Shown here piece after piece: positions 23,846 to 37,527 of a stretch of 64,000 nt of DNA (its first letter is position 1; the number at the start of each line of letters is the position of its first letter). Under the pieces are notes generated by a model. The model saw only the letters and a list, made by a program, of their open reading frames with translations. It made no database searches and had not been told where the DNA came from. Both the position numbers and the translations under genes were made by a program. The stretch lies in assembly GCF_033568475.1 (NCBI RefSeq), contig NC_133121.1, positions 56,767,905 to 56,831,904 of the forward strand. The letters run 5' to 3'. This stretch comes from Henckelia pumila. Its lineage: Eukaryota > Streptophyta > Magnoliopsida > Lamiales > Gesneriaceae.

Positions 23846-24184
23846 ATCTGATTGTCAAACAGATTAGTGCATAAACAATATCATATTCTGCAATTTATTT
23901 CATCCTTCTCTGATTAGCATTCTCATGCATTCTCATGAGAATTTAGGTTCTGGTCAAGGATAATCTTGAATAATATTGCACATAGAACATGTATTGGCAA
24001 TGAAAGCACATAATCATGCAATCACATAATTCTTGCAATATAATAATATAGCATGCTCACATATAATGCACATAATCAGATACAACATGTAATCTCATGC
24101 AATATAAAGCCATCAGACAGACTCAATCTACCCCGCTCATTAACTTCTATCTCAGTCTAGAACCTATGTTCTGATACCACCTGT

Positions 24185-26248
24185 TGTGGGGACCTCGGGT
24201 GCTAATCTTATCTTAAGGGGCAATTAAAAATTAAACATAGTTAACTCATAATCATCAACCAAGCATGAAAGAAATGAAAAAAAAATATTTTTTTAAATAG
24301 AGTGACTCGCTCGAGCGAGCGCATGGTGCGCTCGCGTGAGCATCGCTCGGTTCAAGTACCCCCTTGGCTCGCTCGAGCGCACCAGGCTGCGCTCGAGCGA
24401 GCTGAGCTCTGCCCGGACTGCTGAAATTACTCTCTTTAGCTATTCTTGGTTGCTTCTCTGATATATAACATATACAAATGTCAAATATGATTAACAATGG
24501 AAGAAAACATGATAACTCAACATAAAACATGCAAACAACATCTTTATTCCTCATATGTTCTCCCAAAAGTTAATATCAATTGTAGAAAACTCAAAGATTA
24601 CTACAACATAAGTCTCGTTGAAGTATTTCACATGTTCTAAAATGCACAAAACGTTTGACGACAAACTATAATCCAAAACTCGAACTCACCACGTGCTAAT
24701 CTTTCTATCTCGAGCTATTCACGACCTCTCTGTCCAGCTCCTGCCCCACCTATTTCCATGCACACATTCAAAACTCTTCAATAGCCGCATAAATCCGGTG
24801 AGAATAAAATCCCAGTATAAATAGCAAAACATGCAATATAATAAACATGAATGCAATGCATATTTAAAAGGTAGGCTATCAAATATGATAATAACAGAAT
24901 CTCGGTTCTTGGGATCCCGGGGAATAAAATCTTAAACCAATCACCAACTAACCCAATCGAGGTGACATCAAGTATCTTATTTCCCCTGACTTTGGTACAA
25001 ATATAGTGAGTCATCTAGCTCTGGAAGTAAATCTACATTTCATGCCACTCAACTATAGCCCTCCAAACGTCATCTGCACTCTAGGCCTTTTAGCCCTCTG
25101 TGCTTTTCAAGATGGAGTTCAAGATGAATGCAACATAATCTGTATGCATTAAAGACTGTAAAACATCTTGAACATCTAATCAAATAAGCAAGAAAATCAA
25201 CAAAATCATCAACATCACATAAAGACATATAAGGAAACAAGTATGTGATTTACAAGGGAATACTCGAGAATCATATCTATCTCGAGTTTTCTATCCCATC
25301 TGGATATGTTGTCATTTATACCTTTCAATATGGAGTCTGAAAGTACTTCCAATATAGAAATACATCAATGAACATAAATCATAATCTTCTCCAAGTCATG
25401 GCAAGTCAATCAACTCATACTAACTTCAAAGCTTCTTCAATCTTTCTCGGTTCGAAGGCTACCGTCTCGGCTCAACACACTTTGATACCAAGCTGAAAAT
25501 GGAATATTAATGAGCCACAAACTCAGCTAGACATTCAATCAAAGCTTAACTAATTCAATAGACTCAAAAGTGTAGCAATTTTGAGACCGACGACGTAACG
25601 GCTAAAAATCGGCGATCCAAACTAGATCTCTAACAATCCAACAATCCAAACTCATTCAAAAACATAATATACCAGCATGTATATGTTCAAAATCCATACA
25701 ATCAGAAATGAAGGGTTTTGAAATTAGCTTTAATAAATCATATCAAATCCGAACGACAATCTTTTATCGATCCGTCTTCGAATATATAATCGGTACGGGC
25801 TCAAGCACATTTATATCCAAGAATAATAAAATTCCATCTTCAACATAAAAATCAAATATGAGAGAACTCAATAAAAGTTGTACCATAACGTAGCTCTCAG
25901 AGCGGTGATCACAGATATATATTTATCATGAAAATCTGACGGCCGGATCGAAAGATATCGGAGCTTCAACGCGTCAAAAATGGCGCCTTCAAGAAATCTG
26001 AAATCTTCCCTTCTTTATTCTGATATTCACGTTGAAGAGATAAGAAACAAGTGGGTTATTATATATATATTAGCTAAATTACAGTTTAGTCCCTGAACTT
26101 TTGGCTATTTGCAATTCAGTCCCTGGAAAAATGATTTAATTAAATTTCAATCCTAAATAATTTAAGAATATTATAATTTAATTCTAAACTCTAAATATTT
26201 CCAAATTAAATATTCTCGGATTAAAATTATATAATCCTGGTCCTTACA
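24185..26248 (-). repeat. 5' LTR of G2
   Basis: 2064 bp. Carries a cluster of CG-rich palindromes (GCTCGAGCGAGC type) at 24305-24412, close to the U5 end in transcription sense. Confidence 0.9.
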
Positions 26249-26253
26249 ATTAG

Positions 26254-26933
26254 TCTTACCGATCGACATTCACAAAATCTTGGAATGCAAATGTAAAGTA
26301 CCCAAAAGTGCTCTAGGGAAAGCTCTATTTCCCTATATCGCGACTTATCACCCAAATTATCGATTCTAAACGGGAAATATTCACTCCCGAATATGCCCCA
26401 AATCCTAATCATATGATTAACACAACCATACAGCTTACCAAAGTCGTCTGTTTACTCTTATTGATCCTGTTTAAAATGAAACAACCCATTCAACTAATTC
26501 ACTGACTAGCAGTCTTTTCTCTAGAAGTAGATATAATTGATAGTCGTCATTCCTCGGAACACAACAATAACTTAGGATTTTTATCTAGTATTAATACTAA
26601 ATTTCAATGGTCTAAACATTTATTATGCGATTACGAGCCAAATATCTACACAAAAAATCAAAATGATAGTTGAAACTATAATCCACCCAAATCCTCATCA
26701 TGATGGATCATGAAAGGAAACAAACATACAAGTAATGCTGCTCAATACGAAATGAAATAGTGCAAGCATTACAAGAAAATGAGATGGACATAAAAATCGG
26801 GATAAGTGAATACAACTTACTCATAATTCAATTCTAGGGGTAAGTGAATAATAATGGATGCTCCAAGAACAATGAATATGAGCCAACAAGATAACAAATC
26901 TCATGATCACTCATCCATGGGTAATGATATCAT
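26254..26933 (-). other. Host segment right of G2, no gene seen
   Basis: 680 bp of AT-rich sequence without credible ORF; presumably the continuing degraded interior of G1. It ends at the copia A LTR start. Confidence 0.35.
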
Positions 26934-28851
26934 TGAAAGAGTGGGTGCCCGGTTAGCCAACTTGTGGCTAAGGGCTTTTGTGACTCTATGTGTAAACAAT
27001 CTTTGTTTAATATAATTTACACTTTTATATTGGCATTTACTTTATCTTTTATCATATTATTATGTTGTGACGTACTATACGATGTTTAGATAAAGACCTT
27101 GAATATACTAGAGTGCATGTAAGATGTGATAGTAGAATTGAATGACTATCATGAAACACATCTTATAATCACTGTATATTCTAAATAATTCCTAGTCAAT
27201 TGAGCCGTCCGCTAAGAAGGATAAGGATCGCTCGAGATTGAGACTAGCATTTGCGATGTCAAGTACCACGTTTCATTGTTATAGAACATAGAGATGTTTG
27301 AAGCATGCAAATGGATATTCATATGATGGTTGATCGAACTACCCTATTCGGACTTTCCAAGTGGTTATCATTAATTGAGTGGATAAGTCCGCGGTTTTGG
27401 TTGTACACCATTAGTCCTTACTACTTGAAACATCATGGAGACTCTATATGCTAGTACTATACTTTGACTCGTTTACCGACTCTATGAGGGTCATCAGGTG
27501 TCGGGATTGGGTATAGTTACGACACATATAGGAGTCGATGCTTTTTTGTCAAGGATTCACCACACGCTTGCGAGTGTGGATATCCTATGCGATCTGAGGA
27601 GATATTAGTGTGACAAATCTCTGGCCAGAGTACTTGATGTGATTTAGGTTACTTGGTTTCCTAGTAGCACATGCGATGTCACTATTTGATCTTCAAGATG
27701 CACTGCATAGTTATCGAATCTCGAACGAATCTCGATGTACCAATGGTTGTTGATTCGATCGGGATATTTGGATGAAGGGACCGTACTGTACGCTAACTAA
27801 AACCTACTGGTTCTTGATGACACTATCAGTGATACCTAGGGAATCATGGGGCGATGTTGCTAGGCGCTCTTACCATGATTCGATGGGTAAGTCGGAAATT
27901 GTTGTTCCGAGTTATAAGGAGTTGTGAGCCCACGGCTAGCTGTATCCCTGAACCATTGAGGGTCACACAAGTAATGAATTACTAATCCCCGTTGAGATAG
28001 TTAAATTTAAAGAGTTAAATTTAGCGAAAGAGAAGTTGGACTTTTTAACTAAGGGAGTGGAATTTCCTAAAATGACATAGGGATGGGCATTTTTGGAAAT
28101 TACTGAATTCGGAATCAGAAAAATTATCTCGACTTTAAAAGGTGCAGAAATGGTTTCTGTGCACATTGGTGAAATCGGTTTATCAATCGGAGTCAAGATG
28201 AATTGTATATTAATTTCTATAATAACAGGCTTGGCTTGTTGGGCTTAAGTTATGGATAATGGGCCCTAAGGAGTTAGTGTCCTATTAGACATATAACTTA
28301 ATCCAGTACAGAAATTATATATATAGTAGATGGTGCAGTTTTCGAAAATCACTAATTGATTGTCTTGCAATTTTCAAAAATTCTGCAACACACACATCTA
28401 CAGTTTTCGAAATATCCTAGAACAGTTCTAAGGAGATTTTCGAATTCTATCTCCTTTTTGAGAGAAAATTTAGTCTGTGATTTTTAGAAAATTACATTCT
28501 GAATTGACAGATCAAATATGTAAATCTCTTCGATAAACATCTGATTGATTTCTAGTGCAATCAATCAGAGGGTTTTAGTTTTCTGTTCGTGGACCTAATT
28601 CAGGAGATTGATCGAGCGAGTCATCAGTTCCTGGGATTTACAACAAGAGCAGATTAATCTGTTGGTGTCCATAATCAAGCCATAGCTTAAAGAGGTAAAA
28701 TATTAATTGTTATTATTATTTTACATGTTGATTTTAATCGTTAGGATTTGATACCCATGATATGAAATTGTTCCATATAAGAAAATAAAAATTTTTAAAC
28801 TTCCGCTACTCCGGGTATCATATCACACTGATCTGAAAACGTGTTCCAACA
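26934..28851 (+). repeat. 5' LTR of copia element A
   Basis: Starts TGAAAGAGTGGGTGCCC and ends GTTCCAACA, immediately followed by a tRNA-iMet primer site. Near-copy of 35320-37177. A TATATATAG motif at about 28316-28325 is a candidate promoter. Only the LTR and ~180 bp of leader precede the G3 insertion, so the rest of copia A should lie to the right of the window. Confidence 0.85.
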
Positions 28852-28852
28852 G

Positions 28853-28870
28853 TGGTATCAGAGACAGGTT
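28853..28870 (+). other. Copia A primer binding site (tRNA-iMet)
   Basis: TGGTATCAGAGACAGGTT, two bases after the LTR end; typical copia primer site with one mismatch to the usual AGAGCCAGG. Confidence 0.85.
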
Positions 28871-29035
28871 GCGCTCAGATCAAATGATTAAAATTTATCG
28901 ATTGTACAAAATTTTTAAGCCTCGGGTTTTTAGAAACAAAAACAAAATTTTTAAAAATAAATTTGAAGGGCAACACGGGCTGCGATCGGCGCTGCCCATG
29001 GGCAGCAACTTGATCGCTGCCGGGGGCAGCGATCG
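28871..29035 (+). other. Copia A leader with GC-rich hairpins
   Basis: AT-rich leader turning into GC-rich inverted motifs built on GGCAGC / GCTGCC (28965-29035), where G3 interrupts it. The copia B leader has a longer version of the same structure. Confidence 0.6.
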
Positions 29036-30604
29036 TGTAGTGATCCTGCATGGAATCACCTACTAACTGGCAATTAATAGCATGCATTAAACTTAATACA
29101 GCAAAATACTTAACAGAGTACAAACGTGCGGAAACATAATCCATAATTTACATATTAGCTTAGTAACATAATCCAGGCTTAAATCTGTAGTGATACAACC
29201 AAATCGAAGAACTTAAAAGTAAACATTATACAGCTAAAACATATCCTGCTGTATAAATTCCCCTGAAAAGCTCCGGCTCCCTAGTCCTGCCTCGAACTAC
29301 CGGCTCCGTCCATCCTGCGACCTGCCACATGGAATAGGGTGTCCAAGATAACAACTAGGACGTGAGCACTAACGCCCAGTACATAGACATGAGTAAACAT
29401 ATGTATATAATGCATGCAACATGATGACTGGTAAATGGTCATCTGAAAAGTCATGCTCAAAAACGGCGCCACATGAGTGCTGCCACCGCACGGATCAACC
29501 TTTGGGTGCAACCACACTCGTCTAGTACACCAGAGTAGACAGACATAAATGCCCCCGCCGTCGCGGTATTCTTAGTTACAGACTATCGAGTATAGAGCTG
29601 AGCGGCTCTATAGTCAGGTATAACAAGGTATAGGCTCAACATGTATATGCACATGACATATGAATATCGAAAGCGGTAAATCATATATCATGCCATATAA
29701 TAATGCCAAATAAATGCAACATATAAACATGTATACTCGCTGGCAATCTCAGTCAATGTGTACGTACCTCTAGGCTAGTTCAAGTATAGTAAGATCCTAG
29801 GTTCCAAGCCTTTATTCAAAAGTTCACCATATCACTACATAAATTCTATAAGCCTTAACTAAGCTAATAAGTACTCCCAAAACTTAAATAGATTCCCGGA
29901 CCATACCTTCGACCGTAGATAGCCCTTTGAAGTCGCTGACTCTGGATGACTATAACAACTTCTTTGTTATTCCAGAATCTCACTATTACCGATAGGGCCC
30001 TCTGTATAACTCTTACTATAAACTGAACACTCGGAATACTTGATTTATATCTAATTTCTCGTCCGAATGGCCCTATTTATAGGCAAAATATGCCGGAGTT
30101 CGGAGCCTCCAAATTGGGGTTCGGGGCCTCCGAACCTGCATGCCCGACACTTGTCAAAAATCGTGGATTAGTCATCTGGCATTGCTGTCTAAGGGAGTTT
30201 GGAGCCTCCGAACTGGGTTCGGAGCCTTCGAAATGGCTGAGTTCGGAGCCTCCTAAGTGCTGGGTTCGGATGGTCCAAACTTGGTCTTTGAGTTCGGATG
30301 GTCCGAACTCATTTTGGTGCCTCCAAACTGTCCGAGACCCCCGGGACCCTTCCTACCACTTTCGGACGTTTCGGAGCTGATTTTCTACTTATTTTTACCA
30401 AATAAGGACTCCTTAATCATGTTTTGCTACATTTAAAATTATATGACATATCATAGCACGAAAAGTGGAACTTGGCTACTACCTTTATATGTAGCGATCC
30501 ATCTGGTAATTTTGAAGTCCAATTAAGCCTCAGAATTGGTTAATTACTAACCCTTAATCATGTTTAACATATTATTATCTTAAAATGGGTTCTGGGTTAC
30601 TACA
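29036..30604 (-). repeat. 3' LTR of G3
   Basis: 1569 bp, minus-strand start TGTAGTAACCC and end GGATCACTACA. TATA box (complement) at 30074-30081. Next to it at 30090-30340 lies an array of short palindromes of the GTTCGGAGCCTCCGAAC and GTTCGGATGGTCCGAAC types. Confidence 0.85.
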
Positions 30605-30722
30605 TTCTCCCCACCTTTAGATATTTCATCCGCGAAATAAAATCTAAAGACAAATCGAGATAACAATATGAAACATCAAACCATGTTTTATTACAACAAC
30701 TGTAATTACAACTACATGGTAA

Positions 30723-33700
30723 TCAAAAATACAAAGCAAACAACTCAGGATATTCTGCTTGCATACGACTCTCAGTTTACCAAGTTGCTTCTTTAATGCC
30801 TCGGCGCTGCCACTGTACCATCACAAGTGGTATAGTCTTGTTCCGAAGAACTTTCTCCTTTCTGTCTAAGATACGGATTGGTCGTTCAACAAAAGACAGA
30901 TCTGGCTCTAGCTGAATATCAGTAGACTGAATCACATGAGATTCATCAGCTATATACTATCGAAGTAACGACACATGAAAAACATTATGTATAATGGAAA
31001 GATTTGGAGGTAACGCCAAACGACATGAAACATCTCCGATCTTTTCCAATATCTGGAAAGGTCTAATAAAACAAGGAGACAACTTGCCTTTCACGCCGAA
31101 TCTCATCACCTTCCTGAAAGGTGATACTTGTAGAAACACATATTCACCAGGTTCAAAGTGAAGTGGCCTGCGACGAATATTAGCATAACTGGCATGTCTA
31201 TCTTGAGCAACTTTGATCCTATGCTTGATCAAATCTACCTTATCTATAATCTGCTGCACCAATTTAGGACCCTCGACTTGTCGTTCCCCGACTTCATCCC
31301 AGAATAACGGAGTATGACACCGTCGACCGTACAATGCCTCGAAAGGTGCCATATCAATACTACGATGATAACTGTTATTGTAGGCAAATTCGATCAAAGG
31401 TAACTGATCCTGCCAAGATAAGCCAAAGTCCATGACAGAAGAATGTAGCATATGCTCCAATGTACGAATCGTCCGCTCTGACTGTCCGTCAGTCTCCGGA
31501 TGATATGCAGTGCTCAAACTCAGAGTGGTACCCAACGCCTCCTGAAAACTACCCCAAAAACGTGAGGTAAATCGCGGGTCTCTATCACTGACTATGCTCA
31601 CTGGAATCCCATGCAATCGCACTATCTCTTGGATGTATAAACGTGCCATGCGATCATAAGAATATTCCCGATTATAAGGAATAAAGTGTGCTGATTTCGT
31701 CAAACGGTCAACAACGACCCATATAGCATCACACTGATGTGAAGTCATAGGTAAGTGGGTAACAAAATCCATAGTCACATGCTCCCACTTCCATTCGGGA
31801 ATCTCAAGATTCTGCAATAATCCACCTGATCGTCGATGTTCAGCCTTGACCTGTTGACAAACCAAACATCTCGAAACAAATTGATACATACTCCTCTTCA
31901 TCCCTTTCCACCAGAATCTAGTTCGCAAGTCCTTATACATTTTCATGCTTCCAGGATGAACTGATAATCGACTCCTGTGAGCTTGAGATAGAACATCGTT
32001 CCTGAGCTCCGTAACATTAGGTACAACCAATCGATTAGATAAGCACAATAAACCATCTGCCTGAAAATGAAATCCAGATGTATTAACTCCATTGGCTAAA
32101 TGTGCCAAACGCTGAGTTTTAACATCAGATATCTGAGCATCTTTGATCCGAGAATACAATGCTGGCTTAGACAAAATAGTATACAATCGAATCCCATTTC
32201 TCCTTTTCTTGTGCTTGAGCGTAAAACTCAATGAACAACACTCTTGAATCATATGAGATACTTCACTAGTCTGAAGTGCAGAAAGTCTCACCTGCCGACT
32301 CAAGGCATCAGCAGTAAGATTAACAGAACCTGGATGATATTTGATTTCAAAATCATAATCCTTCAGAAGATCCATCCAGCGTCTCTGTCGCATATTCAAC
32401 TCCGCCTGAGTGAATAAATACTTCAAACTCTTGTGATCCGTGAATATCTCAAATTTCTCTCCATAAAGATAATGCCTCCAGATCTTGAGTGCAAATACAA
32501 TGGCGGCTAACTCGAGATCATGTACTGGATAATTACTCTCATGCGTCTTCAACTGTCGAGAAGCATAGGCAATAACATGTCCATGCTGTGTCAGAACACT
32601 TCCTAACCCCTGACCAGAGGCATCAGTATAGACAACATAACCTCCTGATCCAGAAGGTAGAGCTAGAACAGGTGCAGTAGTAAGACGTCCACGCAGCTCG
32701 TGAAATGACTCCTCACAATCCGAGGACCATATGAAGGCAACATCTTTCCGTGTAAGCTGTGTCAAAGGTCTGGCCAACTGTGCAAAATTCTCGATGAACC
32801 GACGGTAATATCCAGCTAGACCCAAGAAACTACGAATCTCAGCAACCGTCGTCGGACGAGACCAGTTCAGCACTGCCTCTATCTTACTAGGATCAACAGA
32901 TATCCCTTCATTAGAAATCACATGACCGAGAAACACTACCCGATCAAGCAAAAATTCACACTTGCTCAATTTCGCATACAGCTGCTTATCTTGTAACGTC
33001 TGTAAAACAATCCTCAAATGCTGTGCATGCTCATCCTTGTCATGAGAATAGAAAAGAATATCATCAATGAAGACGATGACAAATCTATCCAGATATTCTC
33101 GAAATACCTGATTCATCAGATAAAATAAAGACTGCCGGTGCATTCGTCAAACCGAATGGCATCACCAGAAATTCATAATGCCCGTATCTGGTCCTGAAAG
33201 CAGTCGTAGAAATATCTGAGTTTCGTACCCGCATCTGGTGGTATCCAGATCTCAGATCTATCTTGGAGTAGACATAAGTACCCTATAATTGATCGAACAG
33301 ATCATCAATCCGCGGCAAAGGATACTTATTCTTGATGGTGACACGATTCAACTGCCTGTAATCAATACACAATCGCATCGATCCATCTTTCTTCTTGACG
33401 AACAAAACAGGTGCTCCCCACGGAGAAATAATCGGACGAATATATCCCTTATCAATCAGATCTTGTAACTGCTGTTTCAATTCCCTCATCTTTGATGGTG
33501 CAAGACGATAAGGCGCACGGGATATAGGCGTAGTTTCTGGTACTAAATCAATACCAAATTCAACCTCTCGCACCGGAGGAAAAATAGGAATCTCATTAGG
33601 GAATACATCAGGAAAATCACTGACTACCGGTAACTGATCAATACCCGTACTACTCATGGACATATCAACTGCATAGATAAGGTATCCCTCCCCACCTGAC

Positions 33701-35187
33701 TCCAAGACATGACATGCCTTCGGAGTCAAAACAAGTGGCATTGGAGGTCGCGCACCCTCACCATAAAAATACCAGCTATCACCCTTAGCAGGATGAAACT
33801 GTACCAGATGCTGATAACAATCCACAGTAGCATGATACAAAGTCAGCATATCTATTCCCAAAATACAGTCAAAATCTGCCATCGCTAATATCACCAGATT
33901 AGCTGACAATACATTACCCTCAAACTCAGAAAGCAACCCATCACTAGACACTTAGTTACTATCTCCTGCTCCAGCGAAGTAGATACAACTAAATCCATAT
34001 CTAATGATACATAAGGTAATCTATGTCTCTTAACAAAATGACTAGAAATAAAGGAATGCGATGCTTCAGTATCAATTAAAACAAGTGCAGGAATACCACA
34101 TAACAAAAAGGTACCTGCCAACATGCGATCGATTCCCTCAGTAGCCTGTTCTTGAGATAGAGCAAATACCTGCCCTTGAGTCTGGGGACGGTAACCAGAA
34201 GAACTCTGTGGTGCTGGCTGCTGTCGTGGAAAAGTAGAAGCCTGAGATCTAACCTGTGATCCTGATCCACTAGCAGAACCCATGCGCTGAGCACAATCTC
34301 TCCGCAGATGTTTCTGCTGACCGCAAATATAACAAGTACCAGTAGCTCTCCGACATGAAGCTACAGGATGCTTCCCTCCACAGTGACTACAAAACTCCTC
34401 CTTCTTCTTCTTCTTCTTCCCAAAACGGAACATACCTCGTGAACCATGAGATCCAGATGAAGTAGTAGGAGTAGAAGAAGACGTAGGTCCAGATTGCACA
34501 ACAAATTGAGCTCTAGGCTCAAATGATCCACTAAGCTAGGCTGGCATAAAAAACTGTGCACGCCTGTTTCTGGTCTCCACAAGACGGCAACGGTTCACCA
34601 AAGTATCATAAGATACTGGGTCATCACAGACAACAACCTGTGAGTAGATATCTTGGTTCAGGCCTTCTAGAAAGAGATCATACTTCAATGCATCACTCCC
34701 ATTAATATGAGGACTGAAAGGTAGCAGATCAAGAAATCGTTGCTGATATTGATCAATAGTCATTGATCCTTGCCTCAGAGTAAGCAACTCCATCGATCGT
34801 GCTTGGCGAACAGCTGGAGGAAAATACAGTTTCTGGAACTGCTCACAGAAATCTCCCCAAGTCACCTGTCCTCTCTCAGTACATGCCTGAGCAGCTTTGG
34901 CATCCCACCAAAAACATGCTCGATCCTCTAGAACAAATTCTAGAACTTTCAATTTCTGATCCTTAGTACAATCGAAAGCACGAAAAGTACTCTCGAGTTT
35001 AGACATCCAACTTCTTGCTTGTTCAGGATTCTCGCCTCCCACCAATGGTTTCGGTCCTACTTGCATGAATTTTGATAGATTAGCGACGTCTACCCTCATG
35101 ATGATGATGTTGATCATCATGATTGCGGTGATGACGATGATGATGACCACCTCCCTGGCCAATACTACCGTGACTCTCGTCAGCCAT
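30723..35187 (-). pseudogene. G3 gag-pol polyprotein, multiply broken
   Basis: Gag starts MADESHGSIG at 35187, shifts frame near 35085, and has a TAG at 34536-34538. It carries two zinc knuckles (FCSHCGGKHPVASC and CYICGQQKHLRRDC). Protease shows LIDTEASHSF, i.e. D-T-E-A instead of the usual D-T-G-A. A frameshift near 33920 follows. RT with [16 protein letters not shown] is stopped by TAG at 33283-33285 and shifts frame again near 33130. The remaining 728-codon stretch contains [10 protein letters not shown] (RT active site), RNase H ([10 protein letters not shown]), integrase zinc segment and core ([15 protein letters not shown]) and ends at TAG 30957. In-frame chromodomain-like sequence (VMVQWQRRGIKEATW, then a stop) continues to 30723. 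The element is inactive. Confidence 0.85.
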
Positions 35188-35319
35188 ATCCTGAAAAGAA
35201 TTGCACATTAAAATCCCAAATGCGCAAGAATTACTCAAAACTAATTCTAAATCCCAAGTACTAATCCCAAAATCTAAGCATGCTCTGATACCAAAAATGT
35301 AGTGACCCTGCATGGAATC

Positions 35320-37177
35320 TGAAAGAGTGGGTGCCCAGTGAGCCAACTTGTGGCTATGGGCTTTGATGACTCTTTGTATAAACAATCTTTTGTTTAATAT
35401 AATTTACATTTTTTAATGGCAATGACTTTATCTTTCTTCATATTGTTATATTATGATATACTATTGTTGTTTTGATAAAGACCTTGAATATACTATAGTG
35501 TATGTAAGATGTGGTAGAACATGGGGATGTCTATCATGAAATACATCTTATAGTCACTGTATATTCTAAACTGTTCCTAGTCGATTGAGCCGTACGATAA
35601 TAAGGATAAGGATCGCTCGATTTTGAGACTAGCATTTGCGATGCGGAGTACCACGTTTCATTGGTAGGGAACATGGAGATGTTCGAAGCATGCAAATGGA
35701 TATTCATAGGATGAATAATCGAACTACCCTATCCGGACTTTCCAAGTGGTTATCACTTATCGAGTGGATAAAGTCCGCGGTTTTGGTTGTACACCATTAG
35801 TCCTTACTACTTGAAACATCATGGAGACTCTATATGCTAGTACTGTGCTTTGACTCGTTTACCGACTCTATGGGGGTCATCAGGTGTCGGGATTGGGTAC
35901 AGTTACAACACATATAGGAGTCGATGCATTGTTGTCAAGGATTCACCACATACTTGCGAGTGTGGATATCCTATGCGATCTGAGGAGATATTAGTGTGAC
36001 GAATCTCTGTCCAGAGTACTTGATGTGATTTAAGAAATGGTTTCTTAGTAGCACATGCGATGTCACTAATTTGATCTTCAAGATGTATTGCATAGTTATC
36101 GAATCTTGAGCGACTCTCGATATACCAATGGTTGTTGATTCGATCGGGATATATGGATGAAGGGACCGTACTGTATGCTAACCAAAATCTACTGGTTCTT
36201 GTAGGCACTATCAGTGATACCTAGGGAATCATGGGGCGATGTTGCTAGGCGCTTTACCATGATTCGTTGGGCAAGTCGGAAAGTGTTGTTCCGAGTCACA
36301 AGGAGTTGTGAGCCCACGGCTAGCTGTATCCCTGAACCATTGAGGGTCACACAGTGTAATGGAGTTTTAATCCCCGTTGAGATAGTTAAATTTAAAGAGT
36401 TAAATTTAATGAATAAAGAAGTTGGACTTCTTAAATAAGAGTAAGGGAGTAGGATTTCCTAAAATGACATAGGGATGGACATTTTTGGAAACCACTGAAT
36501 ACGGATTCAGGAAAATTTATCTTGACTTTAAAATGTGCAGAAATGGTTTCTGTGCACATTGGTAAAATCGGTTTATCAATCGGAGTCACGATGAATTTTA
36601 TATTAATTTCTGAACGTGCGGGCTGTGCTTGTCGGGCCTCAACTTATGACTAATGGGCCCTAAGCTGTTAGTGGCCTGCATTATAAATAAGTTATTGCAG
36701 TACAGAAATTACACACAACAGGTCATAATTTGAGACAGTTTTTCGAAAACCCTAGCCTCCTCTCTCTCAAAGTGGCCGTACACCCTCCCTCACTCTACCT
36801 GAGATTTTCAGGTCTGTGATTTTGAATTGCAGTCTGGAATAGCGAATCAAATTCGTTTATTTTCTTCGTAGAAAACTTCTAATAGATTTTCTAGTGCAAT
36901 CTATCAGAGGGATTAAACCTCTATTCGTGGACCTGATTGAAGGAGTTCATCAGTTCCTGGGAGAGACAACAAGAGCAGAGAAATCTGTTGGAGTCCAATA
37001 ATCTCGCTTCGAGATTGAAGGTAAAATTTAATAATTGTTATTTAATTTTACACACACTTATAATTTAATCGTTAAACGGTTGATACCCACACTATGGAAT
37101 TGTTCCATAATAAAATTTTTAAACTTCTGCTGCACCGGGTATCAATCGTGATTGATCTGAACGCCAGTTTTCCAACA
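35320..37177 (+). repeat. 5' LTR of copia element B
   Basis: Starts TGAAAGAGTGGGTGCCC inside the G3 LTR and ends TTTTCCAACA; clear copy of 26934-28851 with scattered differences and indels. Confidence 0.85.
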
Positions 37178-37178
37178 G

Positions 37179-37196
37179 TGGTATCAAAGCCAGGTT
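37179..37196 (+). other. Copia B primer binding site (tRNA-iMet)
   Basis: TGGTATCAAAGCCAGGTT, one base after the LTR end; one mismatch to the usual copia site. Confidence 0.85.
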
Positions 37197-37297
37197 GCTC
37201 AGATCAAACGATTAAATTAATCGATTGTACAAAAATTTTTGGGTCTTGTTTTTTTTAAAAAAACAAAATAAATATTTTAAAAAAAAAAATTTTTTTC

Positions 37298-37527
37298 GGG
37301 CAAAACCCGGGCAGCGATTGGATCGCTGCCCGGTGGGGCAGCGACGGTCACTGCCCCGGGCGGCGCACGGCGCCGCCCAAAAGGGGCGCACAGCGCCGCC
37401 CACGGCGGCGCACGTCGCCGCCCAGGGGCGGCGCTCAGCGCCGCCAGGGCAGCGCTCGGCGCTGCCCTAAAGGGGCAGCCGGGCTGCCCCGGCCCGCGCC
37501 CACGGGTGCGGGCCGGCCCGGGAGTGT
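37298..37527 (+). repeat. GC-rich palindromic array in the copia B leader
   Basis: About 230 bp of almost pure G+C in an AT-rich window, made of repeated inverted motifs such as GGGCGGCGCACGGCGCCGCC and GGGCAGCG / CGCTGCCC. As RNA it should form a chain of very stable stem-loops. The array ends where RT coding begins. Confidence 0.85.

Larger units (their letters stand above)
17197..26248 (-). mobile_element. Decayed chromovirus G2 (Ty3/gypsy, Tekay-like)
   Basis: A full-length 9052-bp element with identical TSDs ATTAG at 17192-17196 and 26249-26253. LTRs: 17197-19189 and 24185-26248. The primer site on the minus strand reads TGGTATCAGAACATAGG at about 24163-24179. The interior carries a gag-pol region broken by many stops and frameshifts. 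Integrase wording such as IPEWKWDHISMDFVTQLP and a chromodomain-like C-terminus place it with Tekay-type chromoviruses (motif-based). Confidence 0.85.
29036..35319 (-). mobile_element. Decayed chromovirus G3 (Tekay-like), inserted in copia A and split by copia B
   Basis: 3' LTR at 29036-30604, polypurine tract (complement of TTCTCCCCACCTTTA) at 30605-30619, gag-pol remains at 30723-35187, primer site about 35283-35296 (minus strand TGGTATCAGAGCATGC), and the first 22 bp of the 5' LTR (35298-35319) before copia B takes over. The LTR remainder should lie beyond the copia B 3' end, outside the window. Confidence 0.85.

Noticed and set aside
37298..37527. CRISPR-like array in the GC-rich palindromic region
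   Set aside because: Repeats lack regular spacers and lie in a copia leader of a plant genome; they are hairpin repeats.
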